This document shows, in pieces, positions 6,188 to 6,339 of a DNA stretch of 6,339 nt. Under the pieces are notes generated by a model that did no database searches, was not told the DNA's origin, and worked only from the letters and a program-made list of their open reading frames with translations. Source of the stretch: Flavobacteriales bacterium. GTDB lineage: Bacteria; Bacteroidota; Bacteroidia; Flavobacteriales_D; Sanyastnellaceae. The stretch lies in assembly GCA_947457285.1 (NCBI GenBank), contig CANGVZ010000127.1, positions 1-6,339 of the forward strand, read 5' to 3'. Every line of letters begins with the position of its first letter. Position 1 is the stretch's first letter. A program made the position numbers and the translations under genes.

Positions 6188-6339
6188 AGTCCTTTGCGAA
6201 TTCCTCCATCGCGAATCAGCCCTTTGCGAATTCCCCCATTGCGAATTCCCCCATTGCGAATTCCCCCATTGCGAATTCCCCCATTGCGAATTCCCCCATT
6301 GCGAATTCCCCCATCGCGAATCAGCCCTTTGCAAATCAG
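6165..6339 (-). repeat. Right repeat array: 15-base units with ATTGCGAAT core, inverted to the left array
   Basis: Twelve units start every 15 bases from 6165 and run to the window edge, the last one cut (6330-6339). In this phase there are six identical TGCGAATTCCCCCAT units in a row (6225-6314), three identical CGCGAATCAGCCCTT units (6165, 6210, 6315), single variants TGCGAATTAGTCCTT (6180) and TGCGAATTCCTCCAT (6195), and a terminal TGCAAATCAG. The length never drifts from 15. No gene of its own is convincing here. The array probably continues to the right. Confidence 0.95.

Noticed and set aside
6071..6339. CRISPR array
   Set aside because: Units of 13-15 bases follow each other directly with no unique spacers, and there are no cas genes.
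6071..6339. Plasmid-type iterons or a replication origin
   Set aside because: No DnaA-box-like sequence, AT-rich unwinding stretch or replication gene is visible; the repeats are shorter than typical iterons and in two orientations.

Overview
The window looks like ordinary chromosomal DNA from a member of the Bacteroidota. Three things point there: a secreted peptidase ending in a type IX secretion (T9SS) sorting domain, a TAnnTTTG promoter in front of one gene with no Shine-Dalgarno sequence before the starts, and a helical-repeat protein of a type I know only from this phylum. I cannot place it below phylum level. There is no tRNA, rRNA, insertion sequence, CRISPR array or phage gene.

Layout, left to right. 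(1) The 3' end of a small membrane protein of the DUF3307 type, cut by the window edge (+). (2) A 154-base gap holding a perfect four-copy 16-base tandem repeat and then a CAATCT-rich stretch. (3) A pirin-family cupin protein (+). (4) On the minus strand, transcribed toward pirin, a probable two-gene unit: a secreted M1 zinc metallopeptidase with a T9SS signal, followed by a queuosine-precursor transporter of the YhhQ/VUT family. The two overlap by ATGA. The transporter and pirin end tail to tail on a shared TTAA. (5) A 107-base divergent promoter region. (6) A 496-residue cytoplasmic helical-repeat (TPR-like) protein of unknown function (+). (7) From its stop codon to the window end, about 270 bases of tandem repeats: six 13-14 base units built on ATTCGCAAT, then twelve 15-base units built on the reverse complement ATTGCGAAT, so the block is a head-to-head repeat of repeats.

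The genes do not form an obvious pathway. Pirin, peptidase, transporter and TPR-like protein look like unrelated neighbours, although the peptidase and transporter are probably co-transcribed and translationally coupled. The part least explained by known families is the bi-oriented repeat block at the right end. I see no convincing new multi-gene system.
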